Assembly (NCBI GenBank): GCA_920105625.2
Contig: OV050032.1
Coordinates: 9,671,629 to 9,735,628, forward strand
Origin: Clusia tigrina
Lineage: Eukaryota; Arthropoda; Insecta; Diptera; Clusiidae
Length of the DNA: 64,000 bases
Direction: 5' to 3'
Part shown: piece after piece, positions 34,707-51,187 of the stretch
How positions within the stretch are numbered: position 1 is the stretch's first letter
Layout: each line of letters opens with the position of its first letter
Position numbers and translations under genes: made by a program
Notes under the pieces: model-generated
The model's input: only the letters and a program-made list of their open reading frames with translations
What the model was told of the DNA's origin: nothing
The model's database searches: none

Positions 34707-35857
34707 TTGTGGTTTTATTATTATTAAAAGTTCTGTAACCAACGACTGCAGAAGGTAGAAATCATTTGTAAATGCAATTAAAATACCATTTACACAGCTA
34801 TCGATTGACTTTTTTATTGACTTTTCATACGTGGCAAACAGTCCCGTGCTGATAATTTCACAATCTGAAATTTCATTTGTCATATTCGACGAAAAAATTT
34901 GCATTGATTGGACCACGTAAGTCAAATGTTGAAATTCATTTTTCAATAATTTTTAGTCCGATTTTGGATGATATCATATGCAAGAAAAATAATTTCATTT
35001 GATAGGCACTTCTCTCGGCGCTCGCTAATTATAAATCCACTCATACGAACAGGCTATGTTCGAGCAGGACTGCGGCGGAAACGATCAGAGCGTCTTGGTT
35101 TGTGTTTGCAAAGACACAACAACAGCAGAAGTAGGTGTCTTTGGTATTAGCTTTTGATGAATCATCGTGTGGGGAGCGGCGAAGTCAAAGTGATTAAGAT
35201 GCTTAGAAATAAATTAAAATACTATAACGAAAAGATAACACGCACACGATAGATAAAACGTATGCGACTATTCCAACTGAATGAGAAAGTAGAAAGGCGA
35301 ATTTTGGTAGAATGCTTCTTACAAACAAATAAAACGGACCCGTTCTCATTTTTGTAACGTGTGAATTTATTATTTCTCTTTTCTTTATTATAATTTGCTT
35401 CCTTACACATTCATATAAATAAGTGAAATGCTATTTATAAGAGCCAGATAGATATTAAAATATTTTAAGGTGTAATACAAAAATTTATTGAAAACTCCAG
35501 TTATTCACACAAAAAAAAAAGAGAAGTGAAGAGAAATGAGTGCCGGCGCCTTGCACTAGCGTTTTAAGAAATACTACAAATTTAAAGCAATTTGAATGAA
35601 AGTATAAAAATTTTATAAATATGGTTGTGTTATATACTATATACAAAAGAAACAAAAAAAAAATTGAAAGAATAAAATTGTTTCAAGAGATGTTCGAAAT
35701 AGCCACGTAAATTTATCTTTACGGCTTCTCCGCATGAAACTGTTTTATTTCATATTTTCTTTTCTTTCTTTCTTTTTTCAATGTTAATAAACCCTTTAAG
35801 AAATGATGTTAAATTGTAAATAGAAGTTGTTCGAATAAGCGTGGTCGATATCGAGTC
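34707..35857. other. Convergent 3' regions of KDM8 and Bap31
   Basis: AT-rich sequence between two tail-to-tail genes. A minus-strand AATAAA near 35743 would suit Bap31. No additional gene seen. Confidence 0.5.
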
Positions 35858-37117
35858 TTACTCATCCTTAGCCCCGCCTTTGCCGCCGCTACTAGCACCG
35901 CCTATGGTAATCTGCTTCTGTAGCTTGCTGTATTCATCTGTAAGGCGATCGTACTCTTTGTTCAAGCTATCGGCTTGTGACTTTAAGGCTTCCTTGTCTT
36001 TCTTTTCGCGATTCAAGTTGGCGGTGAGTTCTTGTACACGCCGACGTAATTCAGTGAGCTACAAAAGAATATGGTAACATTATTTTGTTGTTTAACGTCA
36101 AACTAATGAAATTTAGACCAACATCTTTGTTTGAAACTGTTAAATTTCCGTTATGGATTTTATAAGTGCTTATAGGAAAGACTGGCTGTGAGTCTTTGAA
36201 CACGTTTCCGCAATTTTGACAGCTATTTGAGAGAGTTGTTTTAAAGAAAGTGCAATTTAGAAAATAATTGGATTTGTTGTCTCTTAACACAGTTGGTGAG
36301 TAATGAATCTTAAAATATATTATAAAAAATTTCGTCGTCATGCAGAAATTTAAATCGCATCTTTTTCAATTCTCTAATATGATTTAGTTAAATTGGTGAA
36401 CAAGAATTAAGCGTGTCTAAAAAATGCAAGCTTTGCTTTTCACTTCCTCAATGCCAAAAATATTTACAAAATCAAGGAAATCAATCTACTTTGTTATTCA
36501 TTAGAATTTACTTTTTCACTTGCCATTTAAGTGGTGTTAAAATTGACGCTGCTGTACAAGGAACTTATTAAATGACGAAAATTTAACAAGCAAACGGCTG
36601 CAAATGTACTTACCTCGCCGAGGGTGCTATCTTCGGTTACCTCTTTGGCCTTCTCAGTCTTCTTCTCATCCATAAGTGTACGAGCGGCAGCAGATGCACT
36701 TTGCGCCTGCTTGATGGATGCTTCACTTTGTGCTAACAAGTTGGCCTGTGCCGATATCAAAGTCACCAAGCGGCGTATTACAAGCACAAGGAAAATGGAA
36801 AAACCAGAGATATAGAAGTTACGTTGTGCGCGGAAGAGGCGCATGCTGTGCTGCATTTCAACGTTCAAATGCATGTCGCCGCCATGTTCATGGAAAGAGT
36901 ATTTACGCATTTCACGTATGGCATCTAATAGGAATAGTACTAGGACGCCCATTATCAAGAAGAAGTACAGATGCGCCTGTCGCGCCAGCATAGCCAAAAA
37001 TTTCGATTTGAAGAAACGATTCCATTTGTACGGACTGGCTACTGGTAGTACCAAAAGTAATACAACTGCTATTTCTGCATACAGGAAACTGGCGATCAAA
37101 GTCCAGACAAGACTCAT
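35858..37117 (-). CDS. Bap31: B-cell receptor-associated protein 31 homologue
   Basis: An ER membrane chaperone and export factor of the BAP29/BAP31 family. Two coding exons, 37117-36614 and 36058-35858, join in phase 0 to give 234 aa. The N-terminus MSLVWTLIASFLYAEIAVVL is the family's signature first membrane segment. Further hydrophobic segments follow at about residues 45-65 and 100-120, with the conserved KWNRFFKSKFL and LLDAIREMRKYS stretches. The C-terminal half is a cytosolic coiled coil rich in Glu/Lys/Gln (LTELRRRVQELTANL, EYDRLTDEYSKLQKQ). The tail ends KGGAKDE, with a Lys at -3 but not at -4 or -5, so the canonical KKXX retrieval signal of vertebrate BAP31 is not intact. An AG just upstream of the ATG suggests a 5'UTR intron. 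It is divergent from DPCD across 767 bp. Confidence 0.95.
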
Positions 37118-37884
37118 ATTTGCTCTGCAAGTATTTTCGTTGAATTATTAAGAAATAATTATTTCCTTTTACGGTATTTACGGTGCTGCAATTGAAAAAA
37201 AAAAAACACAAAATTGATTTACTTTCTATGCGTTGACGTTTGTTGTTGTAATGTTTGTTTTCGCTGTTCTAATTTTAAACTTTATATAGGCTAGAGTGCA
37301 TATACTCAACTGCTTCTAGAAATATTTTTGTGGAATTCTCTGCCGGCCTATCGCAATAATGTGATGTGTGTTGTGAGTACGTGGGCTTTCGGAGATCAAT
37401 TGTGAAAATCACCTTCTGAAATTTATAAACTTGTTCCCCGTGTCTAGTATTCAAGTTCAGTGCGATGAGAGGAACAGTGACAAATATATATTTGTTTACT
37501 CATTTACTCTCCGTCGTTTCTCAACTTTTCGTATTGTTTTGGCAGCACTTAAATTTAGTGATCCCAAACCAATACATTATGTTCATGTCATTTTTTATAA
37601 ATTTACTCCAGATGATACAAATAGGTTATCAGAATCAATTTGAATAGTGTGATTCTCATTTTTTACATAAAAAACATCTTCAAAAATATGTTACATACTT
37701 GAAAAAGTTGCTCGTAATTTTTTTTTGTATTCACTTTCTATAACTGTGATATATATAATAGCAGTGCTGCCATTTCAATAAAACGAACAAGTGAAAATTT
37801 AAACAGGATTTCCTGAGCAACAGACGTGTTGATCAAACAATCGAATAAACGATTTCAGATACGACATCAGAAAATATTTTCAAA
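37118..37884. promoter_or_regulatory. Shared upstream region of Bap31 (-) and DPCD (+)
   Basis: The two start codons are 767 bp apart, head to head. GGCAGCACT occurs at 37541-37549 (plus) and at 37764-37772 (minus, seen as AGTGCTGCC). The same word lies upstream of TIP-1 and ND-B13. It resembles the CAGCACT-type core promoter motif of fly housekeeping genes. A shared promoter is inferred, not shown. Confidence 0.4.
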
Positions 37885-38532
37885 ATGTCATATGAAGGAT
37901 GGTTGAACTATCTGACTAGCGCCGAAAAAAAATCCGTAATTAATGGTCGAGTTAGAAAAATCTTCTACAAATTTCCGGATGGTCAACTCATGGCGGAGGA
38001 GTACAGCATGGACACTGGAGTCATTCAACGTCGTGCTTGGCGCAAGTGCAAGCAACTGATGGGCGAACCTGAATGGGAAGTAGAAGTTGGAGACTTAGTG
38101 CAACATATTAATACAGACAATAACCCATCATTTGACACCAATGATGAAAACTTTATACTTAAAGAGGACGCCAGTCATCCCGTACTGTCAAAGCGCATTA
38201 CTAAAAAGAACATTGAATGGCGCATACGCAATTTGCCATACCCTATCGAAGTATACTCAGTTAAAGCAGTTCCCGATAAGTACGGTCTGGAGGTACGTAC
38301 CACCAACAAAAAGTATTACAAATTAATTCCTACTCTCGAACTGCTACGCTGCGGGACTTTTCCGGACCAAGCAAATATTTCTATTCATCACCAATACAAC
38401 ACTCTTATTATCACATATCGCAAACCAGAAAAGTTATGTGAAATGGATGCACAAGTTCTCCTTTTGCTAAAGGAAGTTACAACAGATTTGGGGGATATAG
38501 AGGAAATGCTTCAGGATCTTTTAACCAAATAA
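37885..38532 (+). CDS. DPCD: DPCD family protein
   Basis: Homologue of the vertebrate DPCD protein, implicated in cilium formation and reported to interact with R2TP/RUVBL assembly factors. Intronless, 215 aa (human 203). The family core is plain: GWLNYLTSAEKKSVINGRVR near the start, FPDGQLMAEEY, the basic RRAWRKCKQL, WEVEVGD, then ITKKNIEWRIRNLPYPIEVY, followed by VRTTNKKYYK and the C-terminal LIITYRKPEKL. The start ATG is preceded by CAAA, a good context. An AATTAAA lies about 45 bp after the stop. The 3' end is tail to tail with the NRBF2-like gene, 107 bp apart, so the transcripts may overlap. The ciliary role in this fly is inferred; it may be testis-biased. Confidence 0.95.
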   Translation: MSYEGWLNYLTSAEKKSVINGRVRKIFYKFPDGQLMAEEYSMDTGVIQRRAWRKCKQLMGEPEWEVEVGDLVQHINTDNNPSFDTNDENFILKEDASHPVLSKRITKKNIEWRIRNLPYPIEVYSVKAVPDKYGLEVRTTNKKYYKLIPTLELLRCGTFPDQANISIHHQYNTLIITYRKPEKLCEMDAQVLLLLKEVTTDLGDIEEMLQDLLTK

Positions 38533-38639
38533 ATTTACCACGAGTCATAATATATTTAAATACATGTATTCTATATGCAATTAAAATTATTTGTGTAAAA
38601 ATCAAAACGAGATCCATTCATATATATATTTAATTTGCC

Positions 38640-39351
38640 CTAATTTTGAGTGTCATAAACCAAATCAGAGAGGCTTACTAACGAGGGTGTGGAACTGCTG
38701 AACATATTGAAATCAAAGGATGGCAATTCCAAAGGTGCCAATGTGGGCATTTCATCAATTTCTCCTGCGCACTCCTTTAGTTGCTTTTTTATATCACTCT
38801 GCAGCTGTTCACTTATTGTCAAATTGTTTTGTTTTAGATTTGCCTCGGCATCAATACTGTCAAGGGTTTTCGTTTCCTCATTTTCATTGTTTAAATGCAA
38901 ACAGCACATATTCTGCTCCAATGTTATGCCAAATTTGGCGTCGAAATCTTCGATTGTCTTGTCGATCGACTTGGCAACTGATTGTGCCGTCACGCTGTTC
39001 TCTGGTCGCATTAATACTGAATTGGTTTCTGCCAACGGTACAATTTCTTTAATTTTCATTCGCTCATACTGTAACTTTCGCATCTGTATCTGGCGCAATT
39101 TACGTTCATAATCCCACTTTTGTGTATTCAATACTTCAATGGACTTGGGAATGGTAACTATTTTGCGAGCTTTCTGTAAATACAACAGCGACGTTTCCAC
39201 TGCTTTATAGGCTTCATCATAAGAGTGATGCCGCATGAATTTGTTTGCACGCCGCTCATGAAAATGTGCCTACAAATGTTTAATACTATTTATCGAATAC
39301 TTTAAGTACATATGATAGCAAACTTACCAAATTCAAAGGCGCACAATCCAT
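38640..39351 (-). CDS. NRBF2/Atg38-like protein
   Basis: Two exons, 39351-39328 (MDCAPLNL) and 39269-38640, joined in phase 0 across a 58-bp intron with GTAAG...TAG ends. The product is 217 aa. The N-terminus, PLNLAHFHERRANKFMRHHSYDEA and onward, matches the MIT domain of NRBF2 (vertebrate PLNLAHQQSRRADRLL). The following helices KAVETSLLYLQKARKI complete it. The middle is charged and coiled (WDYERKLRQIQMRKLQYERM), and the C-terminal half is acidic. NRBF2/Atg38 binds the Atg14-Vps34 PI3-kinase complex and promotes autophagy; that role is inferred from family. The annotation depends mainly on the N-terminal 50 residues, the rest being poorly conserved. The start is set by the small first exon. 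Confidence 0.75.
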
Positions 39352-40701
39352 ATTTTAAATAATTAACAATATTATTATTGAAATCTCAAATCTTTCCTCA
39401 GCTCTTTTGTTTTGGTTTTAATTTTATTCCGTCGCAAGTTAATTACAAATATATGCTTACTCTTTCCTACTAATTGAATTTGTAAACAACTAGAACTATT
39501 CCTCGAATATTTGATGAAAAGAGATGCATATATATATGCTCATGCTTTGGAGTTTATTAACAGGGTGGTATCAGTTTTGCTCGATTATGCGTTCGTAACT
39601 AAAAATAATATGTTAAGGAATCTTATTAGCACCTCAAATAATTTATATATTCACAAAATTTGATTTGATCATTCCATTCGTTTTCTTGATATTCGACAAT
39701 TGTTTACTGCAACCGCAAATACATTACAATTGTGCAAAGTATACTTACCAGTAACATTATAATCAGCTACACAAAAGTCTAAGTCCTGCCTAATTCTGTA
39801 ATTTATATTTTAATTTATTATATAGATCATTTTAAATAAATAAATATTTGTTTCATTTATTTATGTGTTTATTTTAATTACTCAATTCATCAATTTGTTT
39901 GATATTTAGAATTCTCCCAAATCTATTGAACTTCGTGCAAATCAATCAACTTGGTTATTATCTTTGGTTTATTCTATATTAATTGAACATGCAAATAAGA
40001 TACGAATTTTTTCTATTCCAGAATTCGTCTGAATTATCATTCCCCTTAGGTTTATTTTTTATTTGATTTGATAAATTTGAAACTTTTGTTTTGCTTCTTA
40101 AATTGAACAGCATTCACCGCTTAATCGACTCTACTCTATTGTGTTTTCAAATGCTCTTTTGTAATAATCATTATAGATATCATAGTGTAAATAAAAGTGA
40201 TCTTAGATCAGAGGGGAGATTTTTTCTATAAAAAAATGTATGATAGATTTATATATTTGCTCTCTCTTTTATATGCAAATGATAACAAAAATAAGGTATG
40301 TTTATTAACCATATAAATACTTTATAATGCCTTTCACTTTTGGGTATAAGATTATAAATATTATAAGGAAATATGGTATTTTTTTTAGAAAATAATAAAA
40401 TTTACAAATTGAATTAATTATTGTAATATTAACCGTTTTCAATATGATTATATTTAATGGGAATTCCTATTTCTCTGTACTTCTCGAGTGTGGTGAAAAA
40501 AGTATTTTGGCAGCACTTTTCGCTGTCGCAATCGCAGAAAGTGACTACAACAAAAAAAAAAGAAAACAACCAACGAACATTCTCAACTTTTCCGTTTTGT
40601 CCTATTTCTCATCATAAAGACTATTTTCTTTAATAAAACTTATTTTATTTAGTCTCAATTCGTTGTGGGGCAAAAGTTAAAATAAACAAAAATACAGAAA
40701 A
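39352..40701. other. AT-rich upstream region between NRBF2-like and TIP-1 genes
   Basis: Very AT-rich, no coding frame. TTGGCAGCACTTTTCGCTGT at 40508-40527 is the same core-promoter-like word seen upstream of DPCD and ND-B13 and lies about 190 bp before the TIP-1 start codon. Confidence 0.5.
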
Positions 40702-41312
<611 letters not shown>

Positions 41313-42148
41313 ATTTCATAATTCGGAGTTACTTGCACTTTCCTATTTAACAAATACAAAAGAATAACACTAAATCTTTATATGATCTGCCTCTCTAAAA
41401 ACACTAAGGATCTCTTTTTCACATACTCTATGAAGAACATATCGTATACACTTTAATAAGTTTGCTGTAGTCATTTAAGTAGTGAGTGGGCTTTAAAGTA
41501 TATGCATATCCACGTTATAAATTGTAATTCATATATACTCATTTGCAACGATAAACTGGCCGCGAATCTGCCTAGAATAAGTAAAGAATTTGTCTGATTT
41601 GCAATGTAAATTTCAAGGTAATTTGGCTTTAAAGATTGTTGATGTTTGTTGAATCTAAAATGTGGCCACTAAGGCTACGATATATACTTTTATTACATGT
41701 TATGTATTTTATTTTATTTCATTGAAATAATCTAGAATACGTATATACTCGTAGCTTTTACAATTTTTTAATGTTATTTAAGATTTTATTATTCTGGAGC
41801 CAACCATTGCACGCAATTACATTAACTAAAGTAAGGGAAACTCAAGCTTGTAAATTTCGAAACATGGGTAATTAGATATCATTGGAGGGTTACGTCCCAT
41901 GGTGATGTAACTTTTCTAATTTTATTTTATTTTACCGTCTTTTATTTGTCTCTGATATTACAGCAATATGTAAAGTTCACTGATTGGCGGGCGTTCCAAT
42001 CCTAAACGCTACCAGTTAATTCGAATGTACGAGATGGTTGCATTCATTATCTTTTTTTAATATTTTGCAATTGCTAACAAAATAAGTTCCATTTTACATT
42101 TAAACTAAATTTTCTATTTACTTTATATTACTATAAATCAATTTACAT

Positions 42149-42214
<66 letters not shown>

Positions 42215-42835
42215 TTAATATACATATATAAATTGCCTCACGTTCGTATAGGTTGTTAAAAAGATGAGCAAATACACTAAAAGTACTTACAACTAATTTA
42301 AATGCCAATTAAAATGCTTAACGGTAGATAAACGAAATTATTATTGCCAAATTATATTCAATAAAATTTATCGACTTGTAATCAATATATAAATATATTT
42401 ATATTTATAAACAATATATATACATGTTTAGATAATGCGTTATGCAATTAAAAGAAAGCTTTTGTGAAGTTTTTTTATAATAATTTTCTAATGTGACTTG
42501 AAATGAACTTGAAACAATCGCATTTAGCCTATAGCCTGTAAAGCATTTTTATATACTACAATTTTATAAATATACATACACAGATATATGTGGATAGAAG
42601 CAATTTTTATAAACTGGCATCATATAAGAAACAATAGCATCTCAAGTGTAATTATCATAAGCGTATCATTCCAAATATATGTACGAATATGTATGCAAAC
42701 AGTTTTTATGTGATAAACGCATCAAATTTTTATTTTATATATACTTTTTGTTTTGTTAAATTACAATGATGATTTAATTAAAGTATTAATAAATGTTTGT
42801 TCTATAATTTTTAAACTATTCTCTTCTTTTTTGAT
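41313..42835. other. TIP-1 3' region and AT-rich intergenic DNA
   Basis: Probably includes the TIP-1 3'UTR. Contains a (TA)n tract at 42153-42211. No other gene seen. Confidence 0.45.
42153..42211. repeat. (TA)n microsatellite
   Basis: About 59 bp of uninterrupted TA. Confidence 0.95.
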
Positions 42836-43080
42836 GGCGCTCCAACCGATGATCGGTTTTGGTCGCCTCAATAGAGCTTCGCCAGTCAACTCAGATTAGG
42901 TCGTCCTCTTCTGCGCGTTCCACCACCGTGTGTCGAAGAATACAACCCTCTTAGCCTGAGCGACCTTGTCCATTCGCTCAACTTTACCATGCCAGTGGAG
43001 CCGCTCAATTTTTATGCGCTTGATTATGTATCGGTGTACAGCTTATACAGCTCATCGTTCCATCTTCTTCGATACATATA
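42836..43080 (-). mobile_element. 3' fragment of an RTE-like retrotransposon
   Basis: On the minus strand, with frameshifts: [59 protein letters not shown] and LAKLY. These correspond to the C-terminal tail of RTE/L1-like reverse transcriptase proteins, where a helical stretch is followed by GHVxRM and RRRGRPxxRW. Only the 3' end is present and it is dead. The long (TA)n array begins directly beyond its 5' side. Confidence 0.7.
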
Positions 43081-43098
43081 ATTTTAATTATTTATTAA

Positions 43099-44327
<1,229 letters not shown>

Positions 44328-45922
44328 TATATATAATTATATATTCATATACTCTTTTTACTATCACCAATTATTTATAACCATATTTTTTCATACAATT
44401 AATTAATTAGTAAAAAAATGGTTGTAAATCGAGAGCGAAAAATGTTAAAACTCATAAATCGAGAATATGCACAATTTTATATATAATTTGCAATTGTAAA
44501 GAAATTTCCATATATATAAAAATGTATGGGCACAAACAGACGCGTATTTCGAATTCTCCATGTGTGTTTCATTTGCATATGATGGTCATACAGAGAGATA
44601 ATATGTAGGGCTCTACAAAACTGTAGTTATGCTGCATGCCATAATAATGCTCAAATGTAGTTTTGCCCCCAACTCAAATGGAAACTGAACGAACAGAGGT
44701 AAAAATTCTTCTCTGCCGACACTGCTACTTCTTTATGCATATTCATTGTTTGTCGCCCCTCTCCTAACAGTTTACAAATCTCAAGTAATTATCACAGGCT
44801 AGCTTTGTGAGATTGCTATATGAGCAATTGTGGCACTCAATTTTATTTGTATGCTCAAAATTACATATAATACCGTGTACTAAATAGGAGGAGATAATCC
44901 TCAGATCATTCGAATTTACGTATTTAACAATAGTGTGAATGGAAAGAGAGAAAGTGGAAAACGTAGTCAATATTTCAAATACAACAACAAATTCGAATCG
45001 CTATGCATTGCATAATCGGCCCTCTGTTTTACCCGCATCACATGAGATCCTAGCTCGAATTAAACGATTTGACAAACTCATGTACAATATTCAAATATTC
45101 ACTCGCTCGCCCTACTTTATAGCTAATTTGAAACAGATCAGATCTCTGATTGTTGTTGTGGTGCTATCATAATACACATTAGTACGGTCGATTTGACAGT
45201 ATTGATATACACGAATCCTATCACAAAATTACCCGATCTCATTGCCATAACATAAATAACCTAGAACAGAACCGTTAACAAATAATAATATTGTTTGCTT
45301 TAGCCAAATAACTCAGGCGTGTAGAAAAACATATTCCTGATTTTACTCCAGCAGAATAGCAGAGTTCAACTGGATTACTTCTTGTGATCAGAGTTAGAGA
45401 ATATGGCCTGTAAAGTTCCTCAACCAAGGCTTTCTCGAAGTGTATATCAATTGATTTGTTTTGTAATTGCAGACGCCTGAAACGGTGCGAGCTGCAGCTA
45501 CTCCAATAAAAGTCAAAAGGAACAATCTGCCAATATATATGTATGTACTAAGTTAAATTCGAACTCCGAAAAAGTTCTTCAGTAAAGGAGTGTGATGTAG
45601 TATATATTAACTGAAAAGAATCCAAGAAACACTGAGGCAGGTCCAGTGGGAAAACCGTAGGTCCGGGGTTAATGTGTATACCGAGGTAGAATGCCAACAA
45701 ACATAGTAATTATTGATTCCCCATGTGCTTATACATATATAGGTATGAAAATAAGCCGGAGGTCTTTAAGAGACAAAAAGTAGCCTAATATGAAGAGTGC
45801 AATGTACGGAGATGTTCTTCAATCACTGCTAAATATGTTGTAGGCAAATTTCGTGCTAAAAACCAGAGAAATAAAACAATTGTTCGGTACTGTTACAGCA
45901 CATATGCAGGTATGTATGTATT

Positions 45923-45999
<77 letters not shown>

Positions 46000-46548
46000 T
46001 TTTTTTTATTTTTTTTTATATCTATATAAACGTGTGTATATTTCATTTAACAAAAGTAATTTTGATTAAAATTTCATTCATAGAACACACACAAATTTGT
46101 AATTGGGGTACTTGAAAAAGTAAATGCACAACATCTTCGTGCTGTCATCATGTGTTAAATTAAAAATTACGCTAAATGCAATACAATAAACAATTATGTA
46201 TATAGTTTCAAATACAAAGGAACATGAACAACAGAGGATAAAATAAGTATAGTAGTGGAAATGACTAAAAACACAACAAGCAACAATTGCTGCTGGCTGC
46301 TGCTTCATACATATGTCGGCAAGAGACAGTACACAAGTTTACATCATATTTGGAAAGTGATAATTAATTTAAAATTGATATTTTAACAGGTGCCATGACA
46401 TAGCCTCTAAAAAGCCGGAAACGCTATCCCTGCCAATATGCCAGCGTGCTCCAGGGTTTGCGGTCCCAAAAAATATTTCAGCATTCGCACTTTGGTGATT
46501 AACTCATCGAGGACGCTATGCCAGGGCACCAGTTCAATCGAATACCAA
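44328..46548. other. AT-rich intergenic DNA and Gale 3' region
   Basis: Short frames only. The frame at 44939-45172 has no family features. A (TA)n-(T)n compound tract lies at 45926-46018. Confidence 0.4.
45926..46018. repeat. Compound (TA)n / poly-T tract
   Basis: About 55 bp of TA followed by about 38 bp of T with occasional A. Confidence 0.95.
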
Positions 46549-48648
<2,100 letters not shown>

Positions 48649-48659
48649 TCCAGTGCTGT

Positions 48660-49118
48660 GTTATGTACTTGTTGGGCCGCAAAGGGACTAGTTTTAAGCA
48701 ATGAGAAAATTATTCACTGACGTGTCGCTAAGCATACTTCTTACCTGTGTAAACAAATTGAATGTTTCCTAAAATGGTATAGGCTCAAATGGGAGCACAC
48801 ACGCAAATGCAAAATAATTCAATGGATAATTGTGGTGCGTCAAGTGCCAAGAAATTACTAATTCAGTAAACACGTTGCGAAGCCCGATCGATTAATTGAA
48901 AAACAAGTATACAACTACCCTTGAGATGAGCTGTTCGCTGATCACTTCTGATGATTCTGCGGCTGTAGATGACCTGACGCCGTACCGTCTATTGGCGCTT
49001 ATGGGTGTTACGTTTTTTGTGGCGTTTGCTTTATTGATGTCATAAACGCTCAATAATTGCACTTGGTGGTTTTTTATTTTGTACTATTATTTAGCTAATT
49101 GTGAGATTTTTGTCAATG
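48660..49118. other. Gale 5' region
   Basis: Contains the non-coding 5' exon of Gale, ending at the donor near 48745 on the minus strand, and presumably its promoter. A minus-strand AATAAA at 49073-49078 suits the small ORF at 49119-49370. Confidence 0.5.
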
Positions 49119-49361
49119 CTAGCTGCGTCTCAACTCTTGTTCTTCAGCAGATGTTGGCTCTCCACGGCTCATTTGCTTCACTAGACGTCGTTGCTCTCTG
49201 AATGTTGTGTTTCCACTAACTGCCATTAAATGCTTCCAATAAGCGCGTTTTAACTCTTCCGTGCTGAAGTTAGCTTTTAGCTTCATCAGCAGATAGCCAC
49301 AGCTGTTTCTCAAGGTTGTTCGCTCGTTCTTATCAGTCTGTTGACAGTTAGTTTGCTTCAT
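49119..49361 (-). CDS. Small uncharacterised charged protein (possible gene)
   Basis: An intact minus-strand frame. The start is taken at the internal ATG of MKQTNCQQTDKNERTTLRNS (at about 49361), giving about 80 aa; an upstream ATG at 49445 would give 108 aa. The product is basic and helical: FSTEELKRAYWKHLM, FREQRRLVKQM, EEQELRRS. The composition looks protein-like, and AATAAA occurs about 41 bp after the stop on the same strand, favouring a real small gene. No signal peptide or membrane segment is seen, and I recognise no family. It lies between Gale and ND-B13. Confidence 0.45.
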   Translation of the reverse strand: MKQTNCQQTDKNERTTLRNSCGYLLMKLKANFSTEELKRAYWKHLMAVSGNTTFREQRRLVKQMSRGEPTSAEEQELRRS

Positions 49362-49445
49362 TGTGCTGAAAGTGGGAGTTTTGGGGAGGTCGCTGGGATG
49401 GCTGTCTAAATGAATTGTATAATGTTTACTCAACACTTGACACAA

Positions 49446-50249
49446 ATATTTTTATTATATCAATATCTTAAGTGTTCTAATCACGTATAAATATAATGGA
49501 CAAAACAATATTCTTAAAAAACAACTTGAAAATAAATTTTCGCGCATGCGAATCACAAATTTACCAATTTGATGGTGTGTGTGAATTCCAAAAACAAATT
49601 TTCCCTCAGCTCCAGTTGACAATTTTACAGTATACCCAATTAATTCATACAACATTAATATTTATATTAAATATAAGCTTGTTTTCGAGATCCAAGTGAA
49701 GCGAAATTTCAACAAATTAATGAAGAAATAAATTTACAAATTTTGTTTTCCTTAATTATACAAAAAAATATATAATTTAGCGGATTGTATTCAGGACACT
49801 TATAAACATATACTTTTATTGAAAACTTGTCTTCCTATTTACCTTTATTTTCCCTATTTATAAGTTATAAAATGTAATAAATAAAAGAAAAAACACACTT
49901 TCCACATAAATATAGGCATATGTAAAACTCTTTTAATTCATATGTGCTTGATCAGGAGTAATTGTGGAAAGTCAGGTAAAATTAGAAATCAAATGACCAC
50001 AGCTAAATGCGCATTCCAGTTTTCAGCATAAGATAGCCTTTTTAAGCATTTTTCTTATATTATATATTTTTCAATGAACCCCAAAATATATGGTTGTTGG
50101 TTATCTTAGAATTAATTTTTCGGATTTGGTGGCAGCACTTATATATTTTAATTTGATGTGGTAACACTGGACACGACGTTGGATGTAGAAATTCAGTAAA
50201 TTTTGTCGAATTTTTAAAATTTTGATTTTGTAAAAATTTGCGTTTGAAA
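49446..50249. other. AT-rich intergenic DNA and ND-B13 promoter region
   Basis: TGGTGGCAGCACTTATATAT at 50128-50147, about 115 bp before the ND-B13 start codon, carries the same GGCAGCACT word as the TIP-1 and DPCD upstream regions, followed by TGGTAACACTGG at 50158-50169. Confidence 0.5.
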
Positions 50250-50897
50250 ATGGCAAACGCAATAAAAAGGGTAAGTTTATTACTAGACACTAATTAATTT
50301 TCATAATTTTAAATATATTCCCAATAATAACCCCACAGCGGTTTCCTAATGACTGACTAGAAGTTTCTTTCTGTGTTATGTCATACGTTTTAAGATTATG
50401 GAACTAATGTTTTCTATTATTACGCTATATGAAATTTACTATTCTAATTGTAATTGATTAAATTGAATGAATTTTGTTCATAGACCACCGGTTTAACCGG
50501 TCTGGCCGTTGCCACCAATCCACACCATACGCTTAGCTCGCTATATGGTAAAATATTGCGTGCCTTGACCAAAATGCCAGAGGATGCCGCCTATCGTAAA
50601 TATACTGAGCAAGTCGTCCAGGAACGCTCAAAAGTTCTGGAAAAGGTAATTCAATAATTTAGTCCTAATGGTATGCATAGACTTGATTTTTGTAAATTTA
50701 TACAGACCAAGGATGTTGCTGCTATAGAACAAGCCATCGGTAGCGGATTGGTCGAGGAACTCATTGTGCAAGCAGAGAATGAATTAATACTAGCACGCAA
50801 GATGCTTGGTTGGAAGCCATGGGAACCGTTGGTGCAGGCTGCACCCGCTAAGCAATGGGATTGGCCACCAGCACAGATTACACCACCCAAATACTAG
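50250..50897 (+). CDS. ND-B13: Complex I accessory subunit NDUFA5 (B13)
   Basis: Accessory subunit of the peripheral arm of mitochondrial NADH:ubiquinone oxidoreductase. Three exons, 50250-50270 (MANAIKR), 50484-50645 and 50706-50897, all phase 0, give 124 aa (human 116). Family landmarks are TTGLTGLAVATNPHHTL, LYGKILRALTKMPEDAAYRK, YTEQVVQERSKVLEK, then IEQAIGSGLVEELIVQAENE and ARKMLGWKPWEPL, ending AKQWDWPPAQITPPKY. There is no classic presequence, as expected for this subunit. The stop is followed by a short (TA)n tract at 50920-50942. The next gene downstream on the same strand starts 463 bp further on. Confidence 0.97.
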
Positions 50898-51187
50898 ACG
50901 GTGGCTATAGACTATCGCTATATATATATATATATATATATAATCAATATTCAATGAGTTCGATTTTTAAAATTTTATTCTCTTCTATATTCTATAAAAA
51001 TAGTTCATTTAAATTAAGTCGTTCTTTTTAGGATATAATTAACAGCAAATTAAATGTAGAGTTTTTTGTGTTTTAAAAAAAATCAAGATTAAGCAGATAT
51101 AATATATTCAAAATACAGTTTATGTTCATGTTGAAATGTTTCGTGTTTTTTTTTTTTATTTATTTATGAATTTGCGTGTACCCACAA

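Noticed and set aside
44939..45172. 77-codon plus-strand frame
   Set aside because: No family features, AT-rich surroundings, length within chance expectation.
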